From NCBI RefSeq assembly GCF_040712315.1, contig NC_134016.1, positions 20,071,890 to 20,135,889 on the forward strand: a DNA stretch of 64,000 nucleotides, read 5' to 3'. The translations under genes and the position numbers were made by a program. The notes beneath the pieces were generated by a model. That model was not told the DNA's origin, searched no databases, and saw nothing but the letters and a program-made list of their open reading frames with translations. Position 1 is the stretch's first letter; every line of letters starts with the position of its first letter. The DNA is from Castanea sativa. Lineage: Eukaryota > Streptophyta > Magnoliopsida > Fagales > Fagaceae. Below, piece after piece: positions 9,731 to 21,589 of the stretch.

Positions 9731-12700
9731 ATGAGTTCAGGTAAAAACACAGAGCAGTTGAGTCATGGAGTGGCAGACATGAATCTGAATTCAGGGCAAG
9801 ATGATGATGGTGAATGGGAGGTTTATGCAAGGAAGCCTAAGAACAGAGCTGGAAGCAGTACTGCAAAACGAGCTATTCAGAATAATAATAATAATAATAA
9901 TAATAATGCTACTGCTACTACTAATTCTAGAGGGTGGGGAAATCCGAATCCAAATACGGTTCAAAAACAAGGCACCTGGGGTAATGGTGGAGGAGCTGGA
10001 AGGGGGTCAGGAAATACCTGGCCATCACAAGCGGGTGATTCTAGGCGACCTGCTGGAAGGGGATATGTTGCGAGGCCCCAATCTTCCTCCACAAGGTGTT
10101 TCGATAACAACTACAAGCCCCCCCAACAACCTGTAATTGGGCCTCCATTGCAGAGTGGATGGAACTGGCATTCTGTAGCTGGTTCCGCGCAATCCAAGGG
10201 TTCTGAGGATGGCCAGCAAAAGGATGAATACAGTGATGGGGAGAAGGATGATGAGGACCTCTCTGATGAAATTGATGATAGTGATGATGATTTACTTAGT
10301 GATGAATTTGATTCTGATGCGAGTGAAAAGAGTCATAACACTCGGAAGAAGAGCAGTTGGTTCAAGAAGTTTTTTAGCATTCTGGATGACTTGTCCATTG
10401 AGGACATAAACGACCCAGCAAGGCAGTGGCACTGTCCTGCCTGTCAAGGTGGTCCTGGTGCTATTGACTGGTATCGAGGCTTGCAGCCCCTGATGACACA
10501 CGCCAAAACAAAAGGGTCGAAAAGAGTGAAAATGCATAGGGAGTTGGCTGAAATATTGGAAGAAGAGTTGCGCCTTAGGGGAACTTCAGTCGTTCCAGCT
10601 GGAGAGGCTTTTGGTAGATGGAAAGGTCTGAAAGATGACGAGAGAGATCATGAAATAGTCTGGCCTCCCATGGTTGTAATCATGAATACAAAGCTTGAAC
10701 AAGACGAGAAAGACAAGGTACAATCATATTATCTTGTCTGCATTTGCAAATTAATATCCAAGATATTGTCATCACATATGCATTTTCAACCCACTATCTT
10801 TTGTCCAATATGTTTGGAGGTAAACTTGTTCCTTTTTATTGAGATTGTTTGATATGATTTATGCTTTAATTTTACTTGTCAAATGTGGCAGTGGGTAGGC
10901 ATGGGAAACCAGGAGCTGCTTGACTATTTTAGCTCATATGATGCTGTGAAGGCGCGACACGCATATGGACCACAGGGGCACCGTGGGATGAGTCTCCTGA
11001 TTTTTGAGGCATCTGCAAGGGGCTATTTAGAGGCTGAGCGCCTACACAAGCATTTTGCTGGGCAAGGAACTGACAGGAATGCTTGGGAGCGTAACCGTGT
11101 CAGGTTTTCAGCAGGTGGCAATCGCCAGCTTTACGGCTACATGGCCGTGAAAGAAGATTTGGATATATTCAATGAGCATACCAAAGGTTCTCTCTCTCTC
11201 TCTCTCTCTCATCAGTCAAATACCTTGAAGACTTGTGATAAACCTAAAATGCATAATGTTTTTTCTTTTTACTATTTTTCTTCTTTGTGAATAATAACTA
11301 TGCTGATGTGGTGTGTAGTTGCCTCTGACATGCTTTAAGAATTATGATTGATTAGAGAAATCAAAGCTCAAGTATGAAATGAGGTCGTATCAGGAGATGG
11401 TTGTGAAGCAAATCAGGCAGATGAGTGAGGACAATCAGCAACTTGTCTATTTGAAGAACAAAGTTGTGAAGGAACGAAGGCATTCAAAAACTGTTGAAGA
11501 ATCTCTTGAAATTGTGAGTGAGAAGCTGCGCAAAACACAGGAGGAAATTCGTATTGTGAGACAAAGAACCAACAAGCAGCATGAAGAGAACAAGGAAGAG
11601 GTAATACTCCCAATTGCAGGAAAATTTTACGGTTTAAGATGGAAACTAGTATATTTTGCTACAGTTGTTAGATCCTGCCTTCTTGTGCTGTATGGTATGG
11701 ACCATGAAAAAAGCACTTGGTATCATAGTTTGTTCTTGAAATGACATCTAAAGTAGAGGTCACAAACTTTGTAAATATGTTCTGTTTTTGACTTGTTGGT
11801 ATCGCTTATTTTTTATGACTCTGTAGGTATATTATTTCTAACATAGGGATAGGTCAATCAGCTAGAAATCATTAACTAGGTGCATAACTTATCAATTATG
11901 TTCTTCTAGATAGGATGACTCTAGGTATATTATTTTATGATATCCTTTGAGCAAAGAAAATGCTGGTTGACTGTATTTACATTAACTACGGTAGACTTTT
12001 TTGTTTTGCTCTATTCAGAAACGCTATATCCTGGTTCTTTTTTTTTTTAATCAATTAATTAATTTATTTCCAAGTTAGATGGAAAGCTTGCTAGCCTTTT
12101 TCTGGTCTGTGTTTTTCTTGACCGTTTGATATCTCTCCATGTTTTGAACATTAATTCAATTTGGCTCGGTGTTTTAATATTTTTATTTTTATATGAAGAT
12201 GGACCAGCAACAACAGTTTTACGAGGATCAGCTCAAAATAATTCGCGAATCAAGGGATGAAAAGGAAGAAAATTTTGAGAGGATGCAGCAGGAGGAACGC
12301 GAGAAGGTGAAGCAGTTAAATGCAAATTCATCAGATGCAAAGCGCAGGTAAGAGCAACTGCACCTGTCCGTGTAAATTATTCTGTCCATTTTAGCATAAG
12401 AACCTACTTTTTTTTTTTTTAGCAATCACTTTTTCAAAACAATCACATAAGTTTATTTATTTACAAGATATTTCAATAAAATTTTCTTTCTTCATCAATT
12501 TTTTATTATTTTACCTAATGGTCATACTTTTTTAATTTAAACTTAAGTTTTAAGTAAACTACCAACACCACTGGCTTGGCTAGTGGAGCCGCTTGTGGTG
12601 GAGGTCTGATGTTTGAACCGCCGAAATAGTGGCTCCTACAAACGCCGCCGGATTGGTCTTGCCGCCCACCGTACCGCCGAATAGTGACCCACTGGTGGGT

Positions 12701-14349
12701 GGATTGTTAACACTATCAAGTGTGAGATAAGCACAGCAGCCGAGAAGGTCAAACAAAGCAGCCAAGAAGGCACAAATCTATTAACCAAGTAATAAAAACA
12801 TCATTACTTTGAAAGTCCATATAAAAAATGTCGGTTTTTTTCAATTTTGCATTAAGAAATTAAACTACAGCCACCAACTCATGGATCTGAATTAAAATTC
12901 TTGATGTTTCAACAAAACAAGAGCCACAATTAATGGATAAGAGAGCAATGAAGAAACCACTTGAAGGTGATAACATAGAATACAAGATACAAATCCTAAC
13001 AACTCTAGGATTGTGATAAGATAGGATAGAGTTGTTACCACTTCAAATACCTTTGTATTTCACAGTACTCTTGTATTTCAAACACTCTTGTATTTTAAAT
13101 TTTGTACCTATACAAATTCTATTATTAAAAAAAGGCCTTGAACGAATTCTATTACAAATTCTATTGTAAATAAAAAGCCTTGAATTGTATCTGTACAAAT
13201 CCAAAACGTGCAGCACAAAGACATCAACCAAGGCATTAAAAAACAGAGTCATAACAAACCACAACTACAAGACAGAGACAGAGACAGAGACATCAACAAC
13301 AAGACAGAGTCATAACACACTACAAACAGAATCCCAATGAGTCCCAAAATGAACACTTTCATTCCCTCACTTGAGTTATAGGTTCACGTTTATTGAGTTT
13401 CTGGAACTCAAAATTTTAGAGTAGAACAATCTTTTAATTTACATCATTTTTAAGGCTTGAACTAACAGTAAACCCTAAAAAATTAGTTTAGAGAAACTTC
13501 CAAGAATCTTACTCAGCCAAAGAAAACAAAACCCTAAAATCTCAATGAGAAAAACCCATACCATTTTGGAGAAATTTGCCCCAAAATCTGTCAATAGAGA
13601 TAACTCCAAGCTGATCCACCCTCCGCACTGGGCTACAAAACCCCCCAAACCGATCGCATTCTTTCCTGTGGTGATGAGTATGAGCAAAAGCAAGAGCTGA
13701 GAGAAGCGGACGAAGAGAGAATATGAGAGGAAGAGGACATGAATGAAACAGGGAGAGAGCACTGAGAGGTGTTGGTGTTGCTCAGGTTAGAGGAGAGAAA
13801 AAGAGTGAAATATGTTTTTATAATATATAAAGATAATATTAAAATAACGAATAGAAAAGCTACAGTAATTGTGCATATATGCACAGTTACTGTAGCACTT
13901 TGTATTTATGCACAATTTTGCAAGTGCTGATGTGGATGTTCTTTTGGTTAAAATGTGTAAAATTAACCACTTTTTGTATTTTTGCACTTTGCAACCTCTG
14001 ATGCGGTTGCTATAATGTGCAGGTTTTTATACTATTAAAATCTAAGATAGTGCTTTTATTATCGCTTCTTTTTAAATGTTTGTTACTCATTACATGTTTG
14101 TGTTTTCTGTTATTTTAACACAGGGCGGAAGAAATTGAAAAATTCATCGAGTGTCAAGACAAAGAGATGGAAGTTTTTGTGTCTCAGAGAGACAATCTAG
14201 TTAAGATTCATGAAGAGAAAATAGCTGCAATGAAGAAGAGGCACTGGGAGGAAGAAGTAGAGGTGGAAAAAGAGTTCGATGCTGAACTAGCCCAGCTTAT
14301 GTCCCAGTACTCCCCACATCCCCATACCAACACTGGCAATGGTATCTGA
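9731..14349 (+). CDS. SGS3: SGS3, suppressor of gene silencing 3
   Basis: Coding exons by frame and splice sites: 9731-10717, 10892-11186, 11356-11600, 12199-12347, 14124-14349 (with the leader exon, six in all), giving 633 residues; Arabidopsis SGS3 is about 625. Order in the protein: conserved N terminus with DDDGEWEVYARKPKNR (24-39), poly-Asn from an AAT repeat (51-59), Gly/Arg-rich part, acidic stretch (165-196), zf-XS zinc finger with C235, C238, H257 and H269, XS domain (about 309-440, VWPPMVVIMNT to KEDLDIFNEH), then a long coiled coil to the C terminus. SGS3 binds dsRNA with 5' overhangs, stabilises cleaved RNA and recruits RDR6 in cytoplasmic siRNA bodies, for tasiRNA biogenesis, transgene silencing and antiviral defence. 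The exon 3 to 4 join uses ATTAG^AGAAATC, giving TKEKSKLKYEM. No internal stop or frameshift; likely functional. Confidence 0.93.
12353..14011. mobile_element. Insertion filling SGS3 last intron
   Basis: The intron between the last two coding exons is 1.78 kb. Five bases after the donor GTAAG is AGCAACTGCACC, and at 14000-14011 is GATGCGGTTGCT, whose reverse complement AGCAACCGCATC matches at 10 of 12 bases. This suggests a TIR-bounded non-autonomous DNA transposon, or nested elements, making up nearly all of the intron. Inside are a GCCGCC-rich patch (12590-12690), AACTCTAGG and ATTCTATTA repeats and a hairpin. No transposase frame is seen. The short near-terminal match could be chance. Confidence 0.45.
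13859..13896. repeat. Near-perfect 38-nt palindrome in intron
   Basis: GCTACAGTAATTGTGCAT and its complement ATGCACAGTTACTGTAGC face each other around a two-base centre, with one mismatch (ATT versus ACT). It could form a hairpin in the pre-mRNA. Such GCTACAGT palindromes occur in plant MITEs and this probably marks one nested in the intron insertion. Confidence 0.7.
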
Positions 14350-15967
14350 CATGATACTATTTTGAGAACTACTCACATTTTGCGTAATATTTTTAGAATT
14401 TTGTGATAGTATTACGACTATTAACTTTTGCCTTGGACGAATGATACTATCAAAGTATATATACTAGAAGATAGGAACAGGCAAAAGAAAGTAGCTTATG
14501 GTAGTTACTATAGACGTGTCTGATGGTCAATTGCACCAGTTGTTTTGGTACTGATGATGGTTCGAAGGTTATGAAGTTTGATCTTTTCTATATTATAGTA
14601 TGAGCAATGAGTTGGAATGTAAAAGACCTTAACCTTTTTTTTTTAAACTTGCTTTGTTTTATTTTGTTTTTCATAACTATGGTACGATTTGCAGTGGACT
14701 AAGCATGAATCTTTGTTAACCTGCGCAAATTCTGTCATTTGTTTAATATAAGTATACACAATACATCAATGGCCATGATCGATGGCCACCTTTTGTACCT
14801 CCATTGCTCCAGCGGAAAGAGCAGTTTCAGTTCTGTAAAATTATTACTTATTTAAAATTTTAATAAATAAGAAAGTTGTTTATTTGGTTTGAGTTTGGTG
14901 ATGTGAATTTATGGAGAGAGGGCAAGTGAGGACTTTTGTGTCTTCTGGGAGAGAGGGATTGTGAGAATTTGGGAGGGTAAATAGAATGAGTAGTCTTTTC
15001 TTGACTCTTGACTCTTGAGATTATTGGGGCCGGTCTTTATCGTGTGGGTGTTGGGGCTCTAAACTGTGGACTACTTGAACAGGAGTGGTTTTTTTTTTTT
15101 TTTTTATCTGGGGTTTCAAAATTTTCATGTGGGATGGTAGATAAGTGCGAGTCAAGAAGGCCCCATAATTCCTTCTGGGGAATAGGATGGATTTTTGGAG
15201 ACTACATTGTTGGGCGGGAACGTGAAGTAACTTTGCAATAATTTTTGTTACAAAAAAGATATGTTAATTTGATTTTGCCTTGATTCTGTGTGTTTGTGGA
15301 GGAATTATGTTTATGAATTGAGGATTTTCTATTCAGGACAATTTGGTTGATTTGGGGCTGAGGATTGAGGGAGTATTATTTTTGCAGTTTTATTGTTTGT
15401 GAATAAATTCATGTAGTATTCTGTTCAATTTTTATTTAGGCATTTGTTGAATTGTGGATTTTATCATGTGTTGTGACCGGTGAAGGCTATGGCTGACTGG
15501 CTGTGTGAGTGTTAGGCGAAAATATATTTTTGATCTTTACATTTAGGGTCTAATATCATTTTGATTCCTAAATTGATTTTGCGCCTACTTCAGTATCTGA
15601 AAATAGAAAAAATCATTTTCATTTTGTTCTGTGTCATCAATCCACTAACAGAAAATGCATATATGACAAACAGAACGCCATGTTTGTACAGTAAAATGTT
15701 GACATGGCTAATAAAATATTTTATTTGGCATTTTTTATTTTATTTTTAAAAGCCATATTAGAAAATTTAAATAAAAAATAAATTAAATTTAAAGAAAAAA
15801 CTAAAATCTAATTTAATTTAAAATCATTTCTTAAAAAAATGATAATCATTATCTATTTAATTCTTTTTCTTATTCTTCAACCTCATCAACTTAAAAAAAA
15901 AAAAAAAAAAATTCTTACACTCTAATCTCAAAATCCCTCTCTCTTCACTGTAACACCAAGAGCTCAC
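14350..15967. other. SGS3 3' UTR and spacer
   Basis: The first 300-400 bases after the stop are a plausible 3' UTR, T-rich with possible polyadenylation signals; no single site is clear. Beyond that is AT-rich spacer with T or A homopolymers (15089-15105, 15892-15910). Short open frames (15008-15241, 15561-15749) show no recognisable protein. Confidence 0.5.
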
Positions 15968-16840
15968 AAGGTCGGCCCTCTCAAATGACCAAAATACCAT
16001 GTAATCTATAAAATGACCAAAGTTCCCCAAAACATCTAAAATGAGCAAAAATACCTTGATTTTTCTAAAATGACAGAAAATATCCTAAAACCAGAAAAAT
16101 GACCAAAAAAAAAAATTCTCGAAACTTCTAAAATGACCAAAATACTTTCGAAACCACTAAAATGATGAAAATACCTCGAGAAACCTCTAAAATGATGAAA
16201 AATACTATGAAACCACTAAAATGACCAAAATACCTTCGAAACCTAAAAAATGACCAAAATACTTCTAAAACCTCTAAAATGGCGAAATTAATCCTAAAAC
16301 CATAATATAAAAATACCCCTGAAATCACCAAAATGACCAAAAATTACCCTCCCCCCCCCCCCCCAACACTCGAAACCATTAAAAGGAACAAAATGCCCCA
16401 GAAATTTGGAACCAACAATACATCGACTTGAATGATCAAATTATCCCGAAACCTCTCAAATGACCAAAAGTACCTCAAAACCAGTAAAAATGACCAAAAA
16501 TACCCAAAACTTGTAAAAGGATTAAAATAATACCCCCACAATCACAAAATGACCAAAATGCCGTTAATTACTCTAGACTGAGCAAAAAGACTTTAAAACC
16601 TCTAAAATGACAAAAAAATACCACGAAATCGCTAAAATGATCAAGAATACCCTAAAACCCGTAAAATGATTAAAATACCCCCAAAATTGCAAAAATGACC
16701 AAAATGACATCATATCCTCTAAAATGAGCACAAAAACCTGAAACCTCTAAAATGAACAAAATATCCTGAAACCTTTAAACTTTGAAAATTATAAATGGGA
16801 TTAAAATACTTGAAACCTTCAAAATAACCAAAAATTTTGG
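15968..16840. repeat. Minisatellite, left arm of inverted pair
   Basis: About 35 degenerate copies of a 22-27 bp unit built on CTAAAATGACCAAAATACC with a variable CTCGAAACCT linker. A run of 14 C interrupts it at 16351-16364. Open frames seen on the minus strand (16128-16340, 16344-16541) are the repeat read as peptide, not genes. The right arm (from 16856) carries the reverse complement of the same unit. Confidence 0.85.
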
Positions 16841-16855
16841 GTTATATTGTGTCAT

Positions 16856-17412
16856 TAAGTGGTTCTAGAGGTATTGTGGTCATTTTTGAGGTTTTAGGAT
16901 TTTTTGGACCATTTTAGTGGGTATTTTGGTCATTTTACAGATTTCAAGGAAATATTGGTCATTTTAGAGGTTTGGGTACTTTTTTGGGTCATTTTATAGG
17001 TTTTTAGTTATTTTGGTCAGTTTAGAAGTTTCGTGGGCATTTTTTATCATTTGAGGTTTCAGGAGTATTTTGTTCACTTTTTAGATTTTAGGGGTATTTT
17101 GGTCGGTTTCAAGTTTATTTGGTCATTCTAGACGATTTTAGGGCAATTTGGTCATTTTAGCGATGTTGAGGTTTATTTTTTAATCATTTTAGATGTTTGG
17201 GGCATTTTGGTTATTTACAATGTATCGAGATTTGAATGCTCATTCTAGCCGTTTTAGGGGTGTTTTGGTCATTTTAGAGATTTTGAGGCTATTTTCTTCA
17301 ATTAAGAGGTTTTTGTTTATTTATTTATTACTTTTTGTGATTTTGGGGGTATTTTGGTAATTTTGGTGATTTGGGGGGTATATTGATCATTCTAGTGATT
17401 TCAAGAGTATTT
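16856..17412. repeat. Minisatellite, right arm (inverted)
   Basis: Units such as GGTATTTTGGTCATTTTAG followed by AGGTTTnnGG, the reverse complement of the unit in the left arm, about 22 copies. The switch of orientation is abrupt at about 16842-16856. Transcription through both arms would give RNA able to fold into an imperfect hairpin several hundred bases long. Confidence 0.85.
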
Positions 17413-17863
17413 TTGCCAAAATTACCCAGACTAAAAAAAAATTATTTTACTCGTTGCTTTTTAAACTCACTCTTTTTAGCTTGTGACATCCCGACTTTTC
17501 AACTTTTCAGGGCCACTTTCATGAAACCTTGTTCCTTATTTTCAGGTTGTGCCACTTCCCACTTCCCTTTCACTTTTCAGTTTTTTTTTTGTTTTTTGTT
17601 TTTGTTTTGTTTTTGTTTTACTTGATTTGTTTCCGTCTTTTGCTTTTCATAGGTACTAGGCAGCAGACCATTCACATGGCTCTCATTATTATTATACTTT
17701 TTATTTTTTAGTATAGGCTAATCAACCTTTTGTAGATGACCATACATAACCAACCATACATGACCATGCTTTTGAACCCATACTATTGTTTAATCCACAG
17801 TTGCCGTGTAGATGCATGGACCTATATGAAACTTTTTATAAAGTAATTTTTTTTTAGTTTCAA

Positions 17864-18302
17864 TAGACCCAATAAGACCAACGTAGAACAAATAGAACCA
17901 AAGTGAACCGATGAAGACAAAATGGACCTAATAGGACTGAGGTGGTTTGAACAAGAGTTTTGAATATATATAATTTTTATTGCATTTTTATATTCATATT
18001 TCTAGTTTATAATCTCTATGTTGTTTGAATTTTTTAACTTAAAATTAAAATGTTTAGCCCAAATATAATAAAATTTCATACTTTTCAACCAAAAATTAAG
18101 AAAAAAAAGAGAGTAAGAATTCTTGAGCTAAACTTGAAAAGACAGTCTACAAAAAGAATCAATTTAAGACCCAAATAGTTCAAAATAGAACGAAGGGGAC
18201 CAAATTTGACCGAGTGGACCAAATTGGACCAAAGTAGATATAATTGGACGGAATGTGACCGAAATAGACTTTATTGGACCAAAATAGATATAATTTGACT
18301 TT
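17864..18302. repeat. GGACCAAA-type minisatellite, two blocks
   Basis: Block one (17864-17945) and block two (18166-18302) contain repeated GACCAAATTGGACCAAA / AATAGACC words, 10-14 bp long with many substitutions. They are separated by AT-rich unique DNA. No coding potential. The unit resembles, but is distinct from, the GACCAAAATACC minisatellite just upstream. Confidence 0.6.
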
Positions 18303-18448
18303 TTCTTGGTGAAATAATATTGTATATAAGTCTCATCATGCCCTCTAAGTAATTTTGTAATTGACAATATAGCAATTTACCTTTTAGGAAAAAAGAAAAA
18401 AAATTTGTAAAAAAAAAGAAAAAAGAAAAAAGAAAACAAGCAAATATA

Positions 18449-18596
18449 GGGGTGTTTGGTATATGCACTTAAAAACTGAAAAATGTTGTTTGAAAACATG
18501 TATAGAAATACGTATTAGTGAAAAATTGTGTGAAAATACGTGTAATGTTGTTTAAAAACTGAAAATTGTTGTTTGAAAACATGTACCAAACACCCC
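18449..18596. mobile_element. Small MITE with 13-bp perfect TIRs
   Basis: GGGGTGTTTGGTA at 18449 and TACCAAACACCCC ending at 18596 are exact reverse complements, bounding 148 bp. Inside, an AAAACTGAAAA...TGTTGTTTGAAAACATGTA motif is present twice in direct order. The termini fit plant hAT-type MITEs. The adjoining 8-mers (CAAATATA, ACAGTGGC) do not match, so the duplication has been lost or the true ends differ slightly. Confidence 0.75.
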
Positions 18597-18943
18597 ACAG
18601 TGGCTGTCTTCGTTTTGTTATAAAGCTGAAATTTGTCCCTAAAAGGAAAAAAAAAAAAAGAAAGAAAGAAAAGAAAAAGTGAAATACCAGTTATAGTGCC
18701 TGGTAGATGTTTGATAATGGGTCTCAGTGAATAAATCCTTATTTGTTGTGTGTCACCATTGGATGTACACTATATATATATTACAGTGCTGAATTGTTTG
18801 TTTTTAAAAAAATAAAAATCTGATAGCAAGTGTGAAATTGTATAGTGGGTTTTAATTGAAATTGTGATTTGCAAATGGGTTTATTTGATTTTGATTGGCC
18901 CTTGTTTTGATTTTTAACGAAGAAAGATTTTTTTTTTGGATAA

Positions 18944-19085
18944 TTGTAATAGTTCTTACTTACATTGTTTGAATGTATAGTTTTGTTACTTAACTGCTCA
19001 AACATGTTGGTAGTAAATAAGTGTAATTGTTCTTACTTACACTGTTAGAATATATAGTTCTGTTAATTAATTGGTTTGACATGTC
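18944..19085. repeat. Tandem duplication of about 76 bp
   Basis: Two diverged adjacent copies share GTTCTTACTTACA(T/C)TGTT, then ATGTATAGTTTTGTTA / ATATATAGTTCTGTTA, then AACATGT / GACATGT. Non-coding. Confidence 0.65.
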
Positions 19086-20680
19086 TATTGTGGAATTTCA
19101 TAGTGAGTTGTGTTGCAAATGAGTTAGTTTGATATTATTTTTCATTTGGAATTTTCAAATTCTTCTGTTATTCTATTTGGTCCTGAGAACATGTTGGAAA
19201 ACCAACATCAAAAGAGAAATAATTGGAATAGTTGATATCTTTAATTCTCTTTTGTTCATGGTTATAAAACTTAGTGCTGTATTCTTATTGCTTTTTTCTT
19301 TCCCCTTTTTGCTTTTGTAGGGTTGCTAGGAACACAACCCAGTAGATGAGAGAATCAGTGGTTGTATTTACTTTAACTGTGAAACTTATATAATTATCTG
19401 TGTTACAGTGTTGATTGATGTTTGTATTGATCCCCCCTCTTTTTGTTGTGTTTTATCTGTGTGTGATTTAGATTGGTAGTAGATTGAGTTTGAGAAGAAA
19501 CTATGCGGCCAAAGATCATAAATTTGGGGTGGGATGCCTAGGATCTTATGATCAAGGGTGTGAAGGAGGCTTACTAATGTTATCAAGGTCACCTTACTTC
19601 ATAGCTACTTAACCACAAAATTTCTTAATGAATATTTACACTCTTGCTATCCATATATACGTCTCATATATTAAAAATCTTTCATTTATAATAAATGTAT
19701 TTCCTTGGTGGAGCTTTATATATAAATATCTTGGTTTGTGTTTTTTGTATTATATTAATGATTGAATAAAACTATTTAGTACCATTTAAACATATTTCAC
19801 AATATATTTTTGAGATATAAAAAAAAAATTGTATAATTTTAGTTTTTTTTATGGCCTTATAAGAAATATTAAATACCTTATAAATGTCATTAAATATCCA
19901 TTTTTAAAAGAAAAAATTATATAAAGTTATAAAGAATTTTACCAACCAAAAAAAAAAAAAAATTGTATAATTTTAGGATTTTATCTATACATTCGGCCTT
20001 ATAAGATAAAATTACTAATAATTGTCTTCATAATACCAACATAATTATAGGATTTTCTCTCTTACCTTGTTCTGTTTGTGAAGCACTTTGGTTTACTAAT
20101 ATTTTTAAATTATATTTTCGTTTAATTCAAGGTATTGTTTTCTCTTTAGCTTTTTTCAATTCAGAATTCTTAGCTCTATTAAGATGCTTGGTTATTCTTG
20201 GCCCTGTTCAGATTATTTGCTCTTTAGCTTTGTATTATCGATGTTATTCTTTTGGTTATTTGTTGTGCTTGGTTTGTAGATAAAATAGAAAAAGTTATTT
20301 AGTACACACTGAATCTTATATTATGGAAACTATATTATTATTTTATAATTTTTGTAATCCGTAAATTATTAATACACATTGAATTACTGGATGCTATTAA
20401 AAGAGATTTGAATGTCAAATTATAGAATAGAAGGGACTGGCTTTGTCTTCTGATTCACTGGGTTCGGTGTCTAATTCAATGATATATAAGTAATTGAAGA
20501 TGGTTATATAGATAGTGAAAACTGATTAATGATTAGGTTTTACATAACATAAATTTTTTTCCTGATTAATTTGTTGCTTTGTGTCGTGGGGTCAATGTGT
20601 CAGATAAAGCATAATTGGTGTAGTTTTGTTGAAGGACTTTAAGGTTAAACTGGAAGCAATTCGACTTGCTCGGTGACTAT
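19086..20680. other. AT-rich spacer, nothing recognised
   Basis: Very AT-rich DNA with poly-A/T tracts (19815-19970) and a duplicated AAAAAATTGTATAATTTTAG phrase (19825 and 19957). Open frames are short and unconvincing. Base composition changes sharply at about 20690, where the mitochondrial-type DNA begins. Confidence 0.5.
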
Positions 20681-21589
20681 GTAACTTTAATAATGAGAAC
20701 AATGCTGGCAATGCAGCAACTGCTCTTATTGCGTGGTTGGCCCCAAAAGTCAAGGTCTTTTTTGCTGATGGAATGGTAGGTATAATGTCGTACCCGCCTT
20801 CTGCCACTCTATCAGCAAAGGAGGTAGCTAATGTAGTGGTATTCGCTTTTGCAACTCTTCTAGAAGAAGCAGCTGTGGCATCTCTATCAGCTAGTTAGCT
20901 AGTGTCATTGGCCTTCGGCTTCTGGCTTTCGGACTAGTAGCTAAATTGCTTTTGTTTTTAGGGGAGAACGGAACCGGGCATAAGGAGCTTCAATTGCTAT
21001 TGGTAGTTCACCCGCTAGGGGAACGTCAGGAGGGGGGCATGCCCTATGTCCACTAACTCTACTGTTAGTACAATATAGGAAGTCCTTGTTTTAGTGAGAG
21101 CTTCTAGAATGCCATTCATTTTGCAATAAGAAACTTTTCCACATAGAGGTTTCAACCACTTAAGGCGAGAGTGCATCCAAAAATTGTATTGGATCGAGAA
21201 GAGTGCTCGGCCTATGCTACAATCGTTAGAACTCCCTCCAATCGGTTCAAAGCCGCAAATCAAGGTTGTTGTGCTTTCTCTTTGTCCAGAAAACTAAGTA
21301 GTTGACGAGGTCTCATTTCCTGACTACTAAAAGGCAACAAGCCTTGTTTGTTGCCAGTCTCGCATAGCAAAGAAGGGACTTGTCTCATTGAATTTGAGGG
21401 AAATTTACCTGGTAAAGAGGGTAGGTGGGTGGGGAAGGAAGTGCGAGATCCGGTCATTGAGAACAAGATATTGAAAGCTTCAAACAAGTAGTCCGCTGAG
21501 GTATCAAAATAGAGCTTCCAGAGGCAAGCCGAATCGGATACTTTGACTCCTAAAGAGTCTCTCTGAGTAGTCAGCACAACGAGAATGGC

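Noticed and set aside
9801..10409. Other-frame ORFs over SGS3 exon 2, including an Ile-rich one
   Set aside because: Shadows of the SGS3 frame; the poly-Ile is the AAT repeat in another frame.
16128..16541. Phe/Val-rich minus-strand frames
   Set aside because: They are the minisatellite translated; no independent coding evidence.
20681..20899. Open frame NAATALIAWLAPKVKVFF at the left edge of the mitochondrial block
   Set aside because: About 70 codons, no start and no family recognised; probably chance.
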